Assembly (NCBI RefSeq): GCF_900113085.1
Contig: NZ_FOOC01000011.1
Coordinates: forward strand, 1 to 64,000
Direction of reading: 5' to 3'
Length of the DNA: 64,000 bases
From: Fontimonas thermophila
Lineage (GTDB): Bacteria; Pseudomonadota; Gammaproteobacteria; Nevskiales; Nevskiaceae
The notes under the pieces were generated by a model. That model saw nothing but the letters and a program-made list of their open reading frames with translations, searched no databases and had not been told where the DNA came from. Position 1 is the stretch's first letter; each line of letters starts with the position of its first letter. Shown one piece after another: positions 10,439 to 19,313 of the stretch. A program made the translations under genes and the position numbers.

Positions 10439-11230
10439 ATGACGCAAACATCCATCCCCCAGGTCTTGTGCATCTCGGGCCACGATCCCAGCGGCGGCGC
10501 CGGGCTGCAGGCCGACATCGAAGCCATCGCCGCGCAGGGTGCGCACGCGCTGGGCGTGATCACCGCGCTGACGGTACAGGACAGCCGCGATGCGCGCCGG
10601 GTGCAGCCTATCGCACCCGCACTCATCGGCGAGCAACTTGCGCATCTGCTCGCGGACTGCCGGATCGATGCCATCAAGCTGGGCCTGCTCGGCGATGCCG
10701 ACCAGGTTCCGCACATCCTGCGCGCGATCGAGCGTGCGCGTGTGCCGGTCGTCGTCGATCCGGTGCTGCGCGCCGGCGGCGGCGGCGCACTGGCGAGCGC
10801 GGCCACGGCACGTGCGCTGCTGGAGCAGCTGCTGCCAGTGGCCACGGTGGCCACACCCAATGCCGCCGAAGCCCGCCGTCTCGCGGCCGAAGCCGCGGAT
10901 CTGGACACCGCCGCGCAGCAACTGCTGGCGCGAGGCTGCGCCCATCTGCTGATCACCGGCGGGGATGAGGATACGGCAGAGGTCGAAAACCGCTGGTACC
11001 AGCCCCATCAGCCCCCCTATATCTTCCGCTGGCCGCGGCTGCCCGGCGGCTTTCACGGCGCCGGCTGCACGCTGGCGGCCGCGCTGGCGGCACGACTGGC
11101 GTTCGGAGAACACATCGCCGTGGCCCTGGACACAGCCCAGCGCTATGTCCAGGGCTGTCTGGAACGGGCCCTGCGCATCGGCGGCGGCCGTCCTATCCCC
11201 AACCGCGTCGCACGCACGGCACAGCGATGA
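10439..11230 (+). CDS. thiD: Bifunctional hydroxymethylpyrimidine/phosphomethylpyrimidine kinase
   Basis: 263 residues of the ribokinase-like family. ThiD phosphorylates HMP to HMP-P and then HMP-PP, the pyrimidine half of thiamine. Signatures: ISGHDPSGGAGLQADIEAI at the N-terminus, TALTVQDS, IKLGLLG, VVVDPVLRAGGGGAL, TPNAAEA, and the C-terminal GGFHGAGCTLAAALAARLA holding the anion-hole/catalytic GAGC. thiE starts inside its last codons (ATGA overlap), so the two are translationally coupled. No TPP riboswitch was found in the leader. Confidence 0.96.
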   Translation: MTQTSIPQVLCISGHDPSGGAGLQADIEAIAAQGAHALGVITALTVQDSRDARRVQPIAPALIGEQLAHLLADCRIDAIKLGLLGDADQVPHILRAIERARVPVVVDPVLRAGGGGALASAATARALLEQLLPVATVATPNAAEARRLAAEAADLDTAAQQLLARGCAHLLITGGDEDTAEVENRWYQPHQPPYIFRWPRLPGGFHGAGCTLAAALAARLAFGEHIAVALDTAQRYVQGCLERALRIGGGRPIPNRVARTAQR

Positions 11231-11862
11231 CGACACTGCGCGGTTTGTATGCCATCACCTCACAAGATCTCGTCGCCGACGAGGTCCGCCTGCTGCAGGC
11301 CGCACGGGCGGCCCTGTCCGGCGGTGCGGTCTTGCTGCAATACCGCGACAAATGGAATCCACCCGCGCGCCGAGAACGCCTCGCCGCTGCGCTCGTCGCG
11401 CTGTGCCGCACGCACGGAGTACCGCTGATTATCAACGACGACATCGACCTCGCCGAGCGCTGTGGCGCCTATGGCGTGCATCTGGGTGCCGCCGATGGCG
11501 ACATCGCCGCTGCGCGCGCACGGCTCGGCCCCGATGCGATCATCGGCGCCACCTGCGGCAATGCGCTGGAACGCGCCCGGCATGCGGTGGCCGCGGGCGC
11601 GAGCTACGTCGCCTTCGGCCGTTTTTTCGCCTCGCGCACCAAGCCCGACGCACCACCGGCGGAGCTGGCGACGTTGCGCGCCGCGCGCGCAACCCTGGCC
11701 GTGCCGATCTGTGCGATCGGCGGCATCACACCGGACAATGCCGCGCAGGTCATCGCCGCCGGCGCTGATCTCGTGGCCGCCGTCGAAGGAATTTTCGGCG
11801 CACCGGACATCGACACCGCCGCACGGCGTTATGCCCAGTGTTTCGTACATGCCGGGCCTTGA
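11227..11862 (+). CDS. thiE: Thiamine-phosphate synthase
   Basis: 211 residues with the expected TIM-barrel motifs of ThiE: GLYAITSQ, LLQYRDK, LIINDDIDLAERCGAYGVHLG, IIGATCGN, SYVAFGRFFASRTKPDAPPA and PICAIGGITPDNAAQVIAAGAD (seen in order). The enzyme joins HMP-PP to hydroxyethylthiazole phosphate to give thiamine phosphate in the cytoplasm. Its start overlaps the thiD stop by four bases. The hemL region follows after about 400 bases carrying the tandem repeat. Confidence 0.96.
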   Translation: MTTLRGLYAITSQDLVADEVRLLQAARAALSGGAVLLQYRDKWNPPARRERLAAALVALCRTHGVPLIINDDIDLAERCGAYGVHLGAADGDIAAARARLGPDAIIGATCGNALERARHAVAAGASYVAFGRFFASRTKPDAPPAELATLRAARATLAVPICAIGGITPDNAAQVIAAGADLVAAVEGIFGAPDIDTAARRYAQCFVHAGP

Positions 11863-11992
11863 CGAAGGCATCCCGTACAATGCGCCCTTGCCTTCGGCCT
11901 TGTGCTCCGATGCGGCGTCATGAACCGATCCGTACGCTCTCACCCTGCCCCCACCACCGCAGTCCGACCACGCCACGCGCACGTGCGCGTGC

Positions 11993-12344
11993 GCAAACAA
12001 AAGCCCTGTGTTGACGCCGCCTCCCACCGAGTCCGCCAATGAACACACGCTCCGAAGCCTTGTTCGCACGCGCGCAGAACGCGATTCCGGGCGGCCCACG
12101 GACGCGCTTGCGCGTCCGCAAACAAAAGCCCTGTGTTGACGCCGCCTCCCACCGAGCCCGCCAATGAACACACGCTCCGAAGCCTTGTTCGCACGCGCGC
12201 AGAACGCGATTCCGGGCGGCCCACGGACGCGCTTGCGCGTCCGCAAACAAAAGCCCTGTGTTGACGCCGCCTCCAACCAAGCCCCCAAAGAACACACGCT
12301 CCGAAGCCTTGTTCGCACGCGCGCAGAACGCGATTCCGGGCGGC
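11993..12344 (+). repeat. 125-bp tandem triplication spanning the hemL translation start
   Basis: Unit 1 is 11993-12117, unit 2 12118-12242 and partial unit 3 12243-12344. Each begins GCAAACAAAAGCCCTGTG, runs through the presumed old hemL leader and start, and covers codons for [19 protein letters not shown]. Units 1 and 2 end in an 18-bp hairpin GGACGCGCTTGCGCGTCC (12100-12117, 12225-12242). A related perfect palindrome, CACGCGCACGTGCGCGTG, sits at 11974-11991 before unit 1. Units 1 and 2 keep ATG (12039, 12164); in unit 3 the same position reads AAG (12288-12290) and one base upstream has been lost. Because 125 is not a multiple of three, the upstream ATGs are out of frame with hemL. Confidence 0.95.
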
Positions 12345-13583
12345 GTCAACTCGCCCGTACGCGCGTTTCGCGCGGTCGGTGGCACCCCGCGTTTCATCGC
12401 TGCGGCGAGCGGTGCCTGGCTCACCGACGCCGACGGGCGGCGGTATATCGACTACGTCGGCTCCTGGGGCCCGATGATTCTCGGCCACGGGCACCCAGCG
12501 GTGGTCGCGGCAATCCAGGCGCAGGCGCAAATCGGTGTGTCCTATGGCGCGCCGACCGAACTCGAGGTCGAGATGGCCGAGCTGTTGTGCGCACGCGTGC
12601 CGGGGATGGAGATGGTGCGCATGTGCAACAGCGGAACCGAGGCAACGATGTCCGCGCTGCGCCTGGCACGTGGTCATACTGGACGCGACGGCATCATCAA
12701 GTTCGAGGGCTGCTACCACGGCCATGGTGACGCGCTGCTGGTCAAGGCCGGTTCGGGCTTGCTGACGTTCGGAGTCCCGACGTCGCCGGGCGTGCCGGCG
12801 GACATGGCCCGGCACACGCTGATCGCCCAGTACAACGATCTCGACTCGGTGCAGCGTTTGTTCGAGGCGCACCCGCAGGGCATCGCCGCAGTCATCGTCG
12901 AGCCGGTGGCCGGCAACATGAACTGCGTCTTGCCGGCGCCGGGCTTTCTCGAAGGTCTACGCCAGTTGTGCGATCGATATGGCGCGGTGCTGATCTTCGA
13001 TGAGGTCATGACCGGCTTTCGCGTCGGCCCACGCGGTGCCTCCGGGCGCTATGGCGTGACACCGGATCTGACCACGTTGGGGAAAATCATCGGCGGCGGC
13101 TTGCCGGTAGGAGCTTTCGGCGGCCGTCGCGCAATCATGTCGCAGCTCGCTCCGACGGGCCCGGTTTACCAGGCCGGCACCTTGTCGGGCAATCCGCTGG
13201 CGATGGCCGCAGGACTCGCCGTGCTGCGCCAGCTCGACGACGAGGCGCTGTACGCGCGCCTTGAGCAGACCACCGCCGAGCTGCTCGCCGGCTTGCGCCG
13301 CGCGGCCGCACGCGCCGGCGTGCCACTGGCGACGACCCAGGCCGGCAGCATGTTCGGGCTGTACTTCACCGACGGCGAGCCGCCGCGCCGCTTCACCGAG
13401 GTCATGGCCTGCGACGCCAACGCCTTCAAACGCTTCTTTCATGCGATGCTCGAACGCGGCATCTATCTGGCGCCGTCGGCATACGAGGCCGGCTTCGTCT
13501 CGGCCGCGCATGGCGCAGATGAAATCCGGCGCACGCTGGAGGCCGCCGACGCAGCCTTTGCCGCACTGGCCTGCGCGGCATGA
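12258..13583 (+). CDS. hemL: Glutamate-1-semialdehyde 2,1-aminomutase
   Basis: A PLP enzyme converting glutamate-1-semialdehyde to 5-aminolevulinate for tetrapyrrole synthesis by the C5 pathway. Signatures: [65 protein letters not shown] and the PLP-lysine loop [19 protein letters not shown]. The ancestral ATG is mutated to AAG in this copy, so initiation must use GTG at 12258 ([19 protein letters not shown]) or TTG at 12261, which add about 10 residues ahead of the normal N-terminus; the true start is uncertain. The next gene overlaps the stop by four bases. The body of the enzyme appears intact, so it is probably functional, perhaps with altered expression. Confidence 0.92.
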   Translation: MLTPPPTKPPKNTRSEALFARAQNAIPGGVNSPVRAFRAVGGTPRFIAAASGAWLTDADGRRYIDYVGSWGPMILGHGHPAVVAAIQAQAQIGVSYGAPTELEVEMAELLCARVPGMEMVRMCNSGTEATMSALRLARGHTGRDGIIKFEGCYHGHGDALLVKAGSGLLTFGVPTSPGVPADMARHTLIAQYNDLDSVQRLFEAHPQGIAAVIVEPVAGNMNCVLPAPGFLEGLRQLCDRYGAVLIFDEVMTGFRVGPRGASGRYGVTPDLTTLGKIIGGGLPVGAFGGRRAIMSQLAPTGPVYQAGTLSGNPLAMAAGLAVLRQLDDEALYARLEQTTAELLAGLRRAAARAGVPLATTQAGSMFGLYFTDGEPPRRFTEVMACDANAFKRFFHAMLERGIYLAPSAYEAGFVSAAHGADEIRRTLEAADAAFAALACAA

Positions 13584-15598
13584 TCGCAGCGCTGCAGCAA
13601 TCCCTGGCGTGGATCCACCTGCACCCGCACTGGGCGCTGCTGTTGTTGCTGCTCGCCGCACTGCTCGATTCGGTTTTCCTGATCGGGGCCTTCGTCCCCG
13701 CCGGCGTTGCCCTGTTCGCGGCCGGCGCGCTCGTCGCACTCGGCTCGTTGGAGTTGTGGGAGGCGATTCTGGCCGCGGCGCTGGGCGCGATCGCCGGCGA
13801 TGTGTTTTCCTTCTGGCTCGGCCGTCGCTACGGCGAGCGCCTCTTCGCCTGGCGACCGCTGCGCCGCCACCCGGAACTGGTGCTCAACGGCCGCCGTTTC
13901 TTTCAGCGCCATGGCGCCTGGAGTGTCGCCCTGGCGCGCTTTCTCGGTCCGATGCGCGCCATCGTACCGGCGCTGGCCGGCGCCTCCGGTCTGCGCACCC
14001 CGGCCTTCCTGCTGGCCGACATCGGCTCGGCAACCGCATGGGCGTTCGCCTTCGTCCTGCCTGGCGTTGCTTTCGGGGCCTCGCTCGGTCTCGCCGCGGA
14101 GGTCGCCGGGCGCCTGGCGTTGCTGCTGCTCGGTGTCATCATCGCCCTGATTCTCACGGTCTGGATCACGCTGCTGATCGGCCGTGCGGCACAGCGCCAC
14201 GCCAGCGCCTGGATCGGTGCATGGCTGGACTGGAGCCAGCGGCACCGCCGGCTCGGCAAATTCGGACCTGCACTCGCCGATCCGGCGCAGCCGGAAACCC
14301 CGGCGCTGGCCCTGCTGGCCGTCCTGCTGCTGCTGATCAGCGGCATCGGACTCTGGCTGTGGGCCGGCACGGCGCTGCATACCTACCCGTGGGCCTTCGA
14401 CGCCGCAGTGTTCCAGTCGATGCGCGATCTGCACAGCCCGTGGGGATGGGCGCTGGCACAACGGCTCGACCAGATCGGGCAGTGGATCGTCTATGGTCCA
14501 GTCGCGCTGGTGACCTTCGCCGGCCTCCTCGGCCTGCGCCAGAAGCGGGCCGCCGCGCACTGGGCCGCGGCGATCTGTTTTGGCGCCGCGCTGTCGGTCG
14601 GATTGCATGCCGTACCCACACTGCCGCCACCCCACGTGTATTTCGGCACGCCGGCGCCGTCCGCGCAGCACACACGCGACCTGGTGCTGGTCACGGTGAT
14701 TTATTCGTTTCTGCCGGTCTTGCTGGCCACCGGCCGTAGCGCACTGCTGCGCCGGCTGCTCTACGCCAGTGCGATGAGCATCATCCTGCTGGTCGTGCTC
14801 GCACGCCTTTATACCGGCACCCAATGGGCCAGCATTGCTTTGTTCTCGGTCCTGGTCGGCGCCGTGTGGTCGGCCATGCTGGGGCTCGGTTACCGCCGCC
14901 ATCAGCCGCAGCGGCTGCCGGTGCGTCGGGTGCTTGCGCCGAGTCTGATCGCTTTCATCGCCAGCGTCGCCTTTGCGTGGGCGACGCCCCATGCCGTTGC
15001 GCCGAACCCACCGCTGACCGTGCATCGGGTCGGTGCCGCCGAGTGGATGGCAACGGCCTGGCAAGAGCTGCCGCGGCATCGCATCGACATTGCCGGCCGC
15101 AACCAGCAGGCACTCACCCTGCAATGGGCCGCCGATCTTACGCACATCAAAGCCGCCCTCGCAGCCACCGGTTGGGAACCGCCGCCCCCACTGTCCGGCA
15201 GTGCGGCCCTGCGCTGGCTCGGCCGTTCTCTGCCGATCGCAGAACTGCCGATCCTGCCGCAAGTCCATGCCGGCCATCATCCCGTGCTGAGCCTGCGCCG
15301 TATCGTCGATGAGGAACAGGCCGAGCTGATCCGGTTATGGCCATCGACGCTCGCACTCGACGACGGCCGCCCGATCTGGCTGGGTACGATCACACGCATC
15401 CAGGCGCGCACGATGTACCGCGTGCTGCGCTATCCGGCCACGACTTTGCTTGCGGTGGATCCGGCTGTGGCGCTGGCCGACGTCGCCGGCCTGCAGATCG
15501 CGCCGCGCCCGAACGTCTGGCTGTTATCCTTCGCCGATACTTCCGATGCGACCGCGGCGGCCCCTCCCGGTCGGCTCCAGACCCCAACCCATGACTGA
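13580..15598 (+). CDS. DedA/SNARE-associated protein fused to degenerate PAP2-like and LssY C-terminal domains
   Basis: 672 residues. Residues 1-220 are a DedA (VTT) domain: [54 protein letters not shown]. Residues 240-440 are a multi-helix PAP2-like region, and about 470-672 is a soluble LssY_C-like domain. The architecture is known as bifunctional DedA/PAP2. In this copy the PAP2 catalytic motifs are eroded: the PSGH position reads PAPSAQHT (358-365) and the SRX5H position reads [11 protein letters not shown] (408-418), without His or Asp. DedA proteins take part in membrane lipid (undecaprenyl phosphate/phospholipid) flipping and envelope homeostasis. It overlaps hemL by 4 bases and ftsY by 8, so it lies in one transcription unit with them. 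Confidence 0.88.
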   Translation: MIAALQQSLAWIHLHPHWALLLLLLAALLDSVFLIGAFVPAGVALFAAGALVALGSLELWEAILAAALGAIAGDVFSFWLGRRYGERLFAWRPLRRHPELVLNGRRFFQRHGAWSVALARFLGPMRAIVPALAGASGLRTPAFLLADIGSATAWAFAFVLPGVAFGASLGLAAEVAGRLALLLLGVIIALILTVWITLLIGRAAQRHASAWIGAWLDWSQRHRRLGKFGPALADPAQPETPALALLAVLLLLISGIGLWLWAGTALHTYPWAFDAAVFQSMRDLHSPWGWALAQRLDQIGQWIVYGPVALVTFAGLLGLRQKRAAAHWAAAICFGAALSVGLHAVPTLPPPHVYFGTPAPSAQHTRDLVLVTVIYSFLPVLLATGRSALLRRLLYASAMSIILLVVLARLYTGTQWASIALFSVLVGAVWSAMLGLGYRRHQPQRLPVRRVLAPSLIAFIASVAFAWATPHAVAPNPPLTVHRVGAAEWMATAWQELPRHRIDIAGRNQQALTLQWAADLTHIKAALAATGWEPPPPLSGSAALRWLGRSLPIAELPILPQVHAGHHPVLSLRRIVDEEQAELIRLWPSTLALDDGRPIWLGTITRIQARTMYRVLRYPATTLLAVDPAVALADVAGLQIAPRPNVWLLSFADTSDATAAAPPGRLQTPTHD

Positions 15599-16514
15599 CA
15601 GCGGCTTCATCAGCAGACTGCGCGCGCGCCTGAACAAAGGTGATTCCTGGCTCACGCGCGATATCGCCACGTTCTTCAGCAACGAGCGTCTGAACGATTC
15701 CGCCTTCGATGAACTCGAAACACGCTTGCTGACGGCCGATGCCGGCGTGGAAGCAACCGAATGGCTGATGCAGCGCCTGCGCAGCGAAGCCAGCGCCGGT
15801 CGGGTGCGCACGCCGGCGCAACTGCGCGCCGCGTTGCGGCGGGCCCTGGTGGAACTGCTGGCCCCGGTGGCCCAGCCGTTGCGTATCCCCGATTTCATCC
15901 GTCCGTACATCTTGTTCGTGGTCGGCGTCAATGGCGTCGGCAAGACCACGACGATCGGCAAGCTCGCGCTGCGCCTCAAACGCGATGGCAAGAGCGTGTT
16001 GCTGGCCGCCGGCGACACCTTTCGCGCCGCCGCGACCGAACAGCTGCGCGCCTGGTCCGAGCGCGCCGGTGTCCCGATCCTGGCGCAGGGAGAAGGCGCC
16101 GATGCGGCGAGCGTGATCTACGATGCAGTCCAGTCGGCCAAGGCGCGCGGTATCGACGTGGTCATCGCCGACACCGCCGGACGGCTGCATACCCAGGCGC
16201 ACTTGATGGAGGAGCTGCGCAAGATCAAGCGCGTCGTGCAAAAGCACGACTCCTATGCGCCCCACGAGGTGATGCTCGTCGTCGATGCCACCACCGGCGG
16301 CAATGCGCTGATGCAAGCCCTGCAGTTTCACGAGGCGATCGGCTTGACCGGCATCACCCTCACCAAGTTGGACGGCACGGCCAAGGGCGGTATCCTGCTC
16401 GCGATCGCGCGCCGCATGGCCCTGCCGGTGCGCTTCATCGGCATCGGCGAGGCGGTTGATGATTTACAACCCTTCGACGCCGAGGCGTTCGCAGATGCGT
16501 TGATCGGGGAATGA
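15591..16514 (+). CDS. ftsY: Signal recognition particle receptor FtsY (NG domain only)
   Basis: 307 residues. An N-domain four-helix segment (about 1-95) precedes the SRP-type GTPase G domain: GVNGVGKTTTIGKLA (P-loop), GDTFRAAATEQL, DTAGRLHTQAHLMEEL, TKLDGTAKGGILL and a C-terminal amphipathic end. FtsY docks ribosome-SRP complexes at the inner membrane for co-translational insertion. Compared with E. coli FtsY, the long acidic A domain is missing and only a short basic lead (RLRARLNKGDSW) is left, which probably serves as the membrane-binding helix. The ATG at 15591 lies within the end of the preceding gene. ftsE and ftsX follow, the classic gene order. Confidence 0.97.
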   Translation: MTDSGFISRLRARLNKGDSWLTRDIATFFSNERLNDSAFDELETRLLTADAGVEATEWLMQRLRSEASAGRVRTPAQLRAALRRALVELLAPVAQPLRIPDFIRPYILFVVGVNGVGKTTTIGKLALRLKRDGKSVLLAAGDTFRAAATEQLRAWSERAGVPILAQGEGADAASVIYDAVQSAKARGIDVVIADTAGRLHTQAHLMEELRKIKRVVQKHDSYAPHEVMLVVDATTGGNALMQALQFHEAIGLTGITLTKLDGTAKGGILLAIARRMALPVRFIGIGEAVDDLQPFDAEAFADALIGE

Positions 16515-16628
16515 CGCCGTGCGAGAGGTAACGCCCATTCGTGCAACATCGGCCGTCCACGGAGACGTGGCTGCCGCCACGGTCCGTCGATACCGGATTT
16601 CGCTCCGCCTGTCCTGCAGCCTGCGCGC

Positions 16629-17345
16629 ATGACCGATCTCATCCGCTTCGATCGTGTCAGCTATCGCTATCCGGGTGGGCAGGACGTGCTCGCCGACGTG
16701 AGCTTTGCCATCGCCCAGGGCGAGATGGCTTATATCACCGGCCCCAGCGGCGCCGGCAAAACCACTGTGCTGCGCCTGATCGCGGCGCTGTGCCGGGCCA
16801 CCCGCGGCCAGATCGTGGTCATGGGGCAGAATCTGTCCACCCTCAAACCCCGACATGTACCCGCTTTCCGGCAGCGGTTGGGTCTGGTCTTCCAGAACTT
16901 CAACCTGCTCTACGACCGCACGGTGTTCGACAACGTCGCATTGCCGCTGGTGATCCGCGGCTATGCCCATGCCGACATCGGCCGGCGTGTGCGCGCGGCG
17001 CTGGATGCAGTCGGCCTGCTCGGCAAGGAAAAAGTGCTACCGCTGACCCTCTCTGGGGGTGAGCAACAACGCGTCGGCATCGCGCGCGCAATCGTCACCA
17101 AGCCGGCGCTGATTCTGGCCGACGAACCCACTGGCAATCTCGATCCGGAAATGGCACTGGAGGTGATGCGCGGCTTTGCACGGTTCAATGAAGTCGGCGT
17201 GACCGTGCTCGTCGCCACCCATGCGATCGATCTGATCGAAGCCGTGCCCCGCCGCATCATTCATCTCGAACAGGGGCGCATCACCGACAAGCATCCGCTT
17301 GCGGCATCGAAGTTGAAAGAGGCAGCCAGCCATGGCCATCGCTGA
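16629..17345 (+). CDS. ftsE: Cell-division ATP-binding protein FtsE
   Basis: 238 residues, an ABC ATPase. Motifs: Walker [16 protein letters not shown]-loop LVFQNFNLL, signature [15 protein letters not shown], Walker [13 protein letters not shown], and the switch His in VATHAIDLI. FtsE partners FtsX to control periplasmic peptidoglycan hydrolases through EnvC-type activators at the division septum. It runs about 15 residues longer than usual at the C-terminus, and this tail overlaps the start of ftsX by 14 bases, so translation is coupled. Confidence 0.95.
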   Translation: MTDLIRFDRVSYRYPGGQDVLADVSFAIAQGEMAYITGPSGAGKTTVLRLIAALCRATRGQIVVMGQNLSTLKPRHVPAFRQRLGLVFQNFNLLYDRTVFDNVALPLVIRGYAHADIGRRVRAALDAVGLLGKEKVLPLTLSGGEQQRVGIARAIVTKPALILADEPTGNLDPEMALEVMRGFARFNEVGVTVLVATHAIDLIEAVPRRIIHLEQGRITDKHPLAASKLKEAASHGHR

Positions 17346-18282
17346 AGCCGGTCTTGAGCGCCCCAACTGGCTTGCGCGCTGGACGCAGGAACATCTGCGC
17401 GTCTTGTTCTTCTCGCTCGGCAAGCTCGCACGGGCGCCCATGGCCGCGGCCTTGACCGCGCTGGTCATCGGCATCGCCCTGGCGCTGCCAGCCGGCCTGT
17501 TTGTCGCCGTACGCAATCTATCGACGGTTGGGTATTCCTGGCAGGAATCGCTGCAGATCTCGCTGTTTCTCAAGGACAGCGTCAGCGACGAGCGCGGCAA
17601 GGCCCTGGCCCGCGAGATCGGCGCCGAAACCGGCGTCGCCCGCGCCACCTACATCTCCCGTGAACAAGCGTTGGCGGAATTCCGCGAGCTGTCCGGTTTC
17701 GGTGAGGCATTGGACCTGCTCAAGGACAACCCGCTGCCGCCGGTGATCGCTGTCACACCGGCGCGCGGCCAGACCAAGGCCGAGGTGCGCAGCCTGCTCG
17801 CCCGGCTGTCGCAGCGGCCCGAGGTCGATCTCGCCAAGCTCGACCAACAGTGGCTGGAGCGACTGTATGCCGTGCTGTCGATCGCCGAGCACGCCGTCGG
17901 AATCATCGCGCTGCTGCTCGGGCTCGCGGTCATGGTCATCATCGGCAATACCATCCGCCTCGACATCGAGGCGCGCCGCGAAGAAATCGAGGTCATGAAG
18001 CTGATCGGCGCGCCGCACAGTTTCGTGCGCCGACCCTTCCTCTACAGCGGGGTCTGGTTCGGACTCGGGGGTGGGCTGCTGGCCTGGGGTCTGGTGGCCC
18101 TGGCCACACATCTGCTCGACGCCCCGACCGCCCAGCTCGCGGCGCTGTACGACAGCACCTACCGGATCGCCGGCCTGAGCCTGAGCGATGGGCTGGCACT
18201 GGTCGCCGCCGGAATCGTCCTCGGCTGGTCCGGCGCTTTTGCCACCGTCACCCACCGCCTCGCCCAGATCGAGCCCCGCTAG
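17332..18282 (+). CDS. ftsX: Cell-division permease-like protein FtsX
   Basis: 316 residues of the FtsX/MacB-type family. A cytoplasmic N-terminus and a first membrane helix (about 35-60, ALTALVIGIALALPAGLFVAV) lead into a periplasmic domain (about 65-180) and three more helices in the C-terminal half. The coupling-loop motif DIEARREEIEVMKLIGAPHSFVRRPF lies between the second and third helices. FtsX transmits the ATPase cycle of FtsE to cell-wall hydrolases at the septum. It follows ftsE with a 14-base overlap and precedes rpoH, as in many Gammaproteobacteria. Confidence 0.95.
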   Translation: MAIAEAGLERPNWLARWTQEHLRVLFFSLGKLARAPMAAALTALVIGIALALPAGLFVAVRNLSTVGYSWQESLQISLFLKDSVSDERGKALAREIGAETGVARATYISREQALAEFRELSGFGEALDLLKDNPLPPVIAVTPARGQTKAEVRSLLARLSQRPEVDLAKLDQQWLERLYAVLSIAEHAVGIIALLLGLAVMVIIGNTIRLDIEARREEIEVMKLIGAPHSFVRRPFLYSGVWFGLGGGLLAWGLVALATHLLDAPTAQLAALYDSTYRIAGLSLSDGLALVAAGIVLGWSGAFATVTHRLAQIEPR

Positions 18283-18338
18283 TGATGATATCTTTATAAA
18301 TCATATAGTTGGAAATGAATTCCGAACTTTTTGCGGGA

Positions 18339-18365
18339 TTAGCACTCAATGCGTGCGAGTGCTAA
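18339..18365. promoter_or_regulatory. Perfect CIRCE element (HrcA operator) in front of rpoH
   Basis: TTAGCACTC (18339-18347), nine bases, GAGTGCTAA (18357-18365): every position matches the CIRCE consensus TTAGCACTC-N9-GAGTGCTAA bound by the heat-shock repressor HrcA. It ends 25 bases before the rpoH ATG chosen here, downstream of an AT-rich stretch (18288-18330) that probably contains the promoter. The site is normally found before groESL or hrcA-grpE-dnaK. Confidence 0.95.
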
Positions 18366-18390
18366 CATCAGCCGCATGGGAGAACAACCG

Positions 18391-19248
18391 ATGACCACCG
18401 CTCTGACGCTGCGCCAACCGACGGCGCTGGTTCCGGTTGCCGGCAGCCTTGATGCGTACATCGCATACGTCAACCAGATTCCGGCGCTGGACGCCGATAC
18501 CGAAAAGCACCTGGCAGAAAAGCTGCGCGACGAGAACGATCTCGCCGCCGCGCAGCAGCTCGTGCTGTCCAACCTGCGCCATGTCGTCCATATTGCCCGT
18601 AGCTATCTCGGCTATGGTCTGCCGCTGGCCGATCTGATTCAGGAGGGCAACATCGGGCTGATGAAGGCGGTCAAGCGCTTCGATCCAGCGATCGGGGTGC
18701 GCCTGATTTCCTTCGCCGTACACTGGATCAAGGCCGAGATCCACGAGTTCATCCTCAGGAACTGGCGCATCGTCAAGATTGCGACGACCAAGGCCCAGCG
18801 CAAGCTGTTCTTCAACCTGCGCTCCGCCAAACGCGAACTGGGCTGGCTCAACCAGGAGCAGGCCGAGGCCATCGCGGCCGATCTCAAGGTCAAGCCCGAA
18901 GAAGTCCTGCAAATGGAAGCCCGTCTGGGCGGCGGCGACGTGTCCTTCAGTGCACTTCCCACCGACGGCGAGGACGGCTATGTCCCCGAGGACTATCTCG
19001 CCGACAGCCACGACGCGATCGCCGAGATCGAGGACGCCGAATGGCAGGCAGAGCGCGAGGCGCGTATGCGCACGGCGCTGGCCACGCTCGATCCCCGTGC
19101 GCGCGACATCGTCCAGCGCCGCTGGCTCACCGAAGGCGAGAAAGCCGGGCTGCAGGAACTCGCCGACGAGTACGGGGTGTCTGCAGAGCGCATCCGCCAG
19201 ATCGAAGCCGCGGCAATGAAAAAACTGCGCAAGGCGATCGAGGGCTGA
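18391..19248 (+). CDS. rpoH: RNA polymerase heat-shock sigma factor (sigma-32)
   Basis: 285 residues, normal RpoH length. Region 2 contains ARSYLGYGLPLADLIQEGN and AVKRFDPAIGVRLISFAVHWIKAEI (in order). The RpoH box RKLFFNLRSAKREL, diagnostic for this sigma group, is present, and region 4 holds the helix-turn-helix LQELADEYGVSAERIRQIE. RpoH directs RNA polymerase to chaperone and protease promoters after heat or misfolding stress. ATG 18391 was preferred over ATG 18376 because GGGAGA lies seven bases before it; the earlier in-frame ATG at 18349 lies inside the CIRCE element. A CIRCE site upstream suggests that HrcA represses its transcription. Confidence 0.97.
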   Translation: MTTALTLRQPTALVPVAGSLDAYIAYVNQIPALDADTEKHLAEKLRDENDLAAAQQLVLSNLRHVVHIARSYLGYGLPLADLIQEGNIGLMKAVKRFDPAIGVRLISFAVHWIKAEIHEFILRNWRIVKIATTKAQRKLFFNLRSAKRELGWLNQEQAEAIAADLKVKPEEVLQMEARLGGGDVSFSALPTDGEDGYVPEDYLADSHDAIAEIEDAEWQAEREARMRTALATLDPRARDIVQRRWLTEGEKAGLQELADEYGVSAERIRQIEAAAMKKLRKAIEG

Positions 19249-19262
19249 GCGCCTGATTTTTT
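19241..19262 (+). terminator. Weak terminator-like hairpin after rpoH
   Basis: A short imperfect stem (AGGGC ... GCGCCT, one bulge) overlapping the rpoH stop codon is followed by six T residues at 19257-19262. The position fits a terminator between rpoH and the convergent ctaB, but the stem is short. Confidence 0.35.
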
Positions 19263-19313
19263 CTGCAAATGCTCGGGCCAGGGAAGGCCAAGATCGGCTA
19301 TGCGCTGCGCGTA

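Noticed and set aside
11859-11881. Promoter TTGACG...TACAAT after thiE
   Set aside because: The two hexamers are only 11 bases apart, too close for a sigma70 promoter.
11993-12344. CRISPR-like array
   Set aside because: The 125-bp units are contiguous without unique spacers and contain coding sequence of hemL; it is a tandem duplication.
12164-12730. 188-codon plus-strand frame starting at the ATG of repeat unit 2
   Set aside because: It runs out of frame through hemL and has no family features; it arises because the repeat length is not a multiple of three.
13463-15280. 605-codon minus-strand frame opposite the DedA/LssY gene
   Set aside because: Gln/Arg-rich antisense shadow with no recognisable domain.
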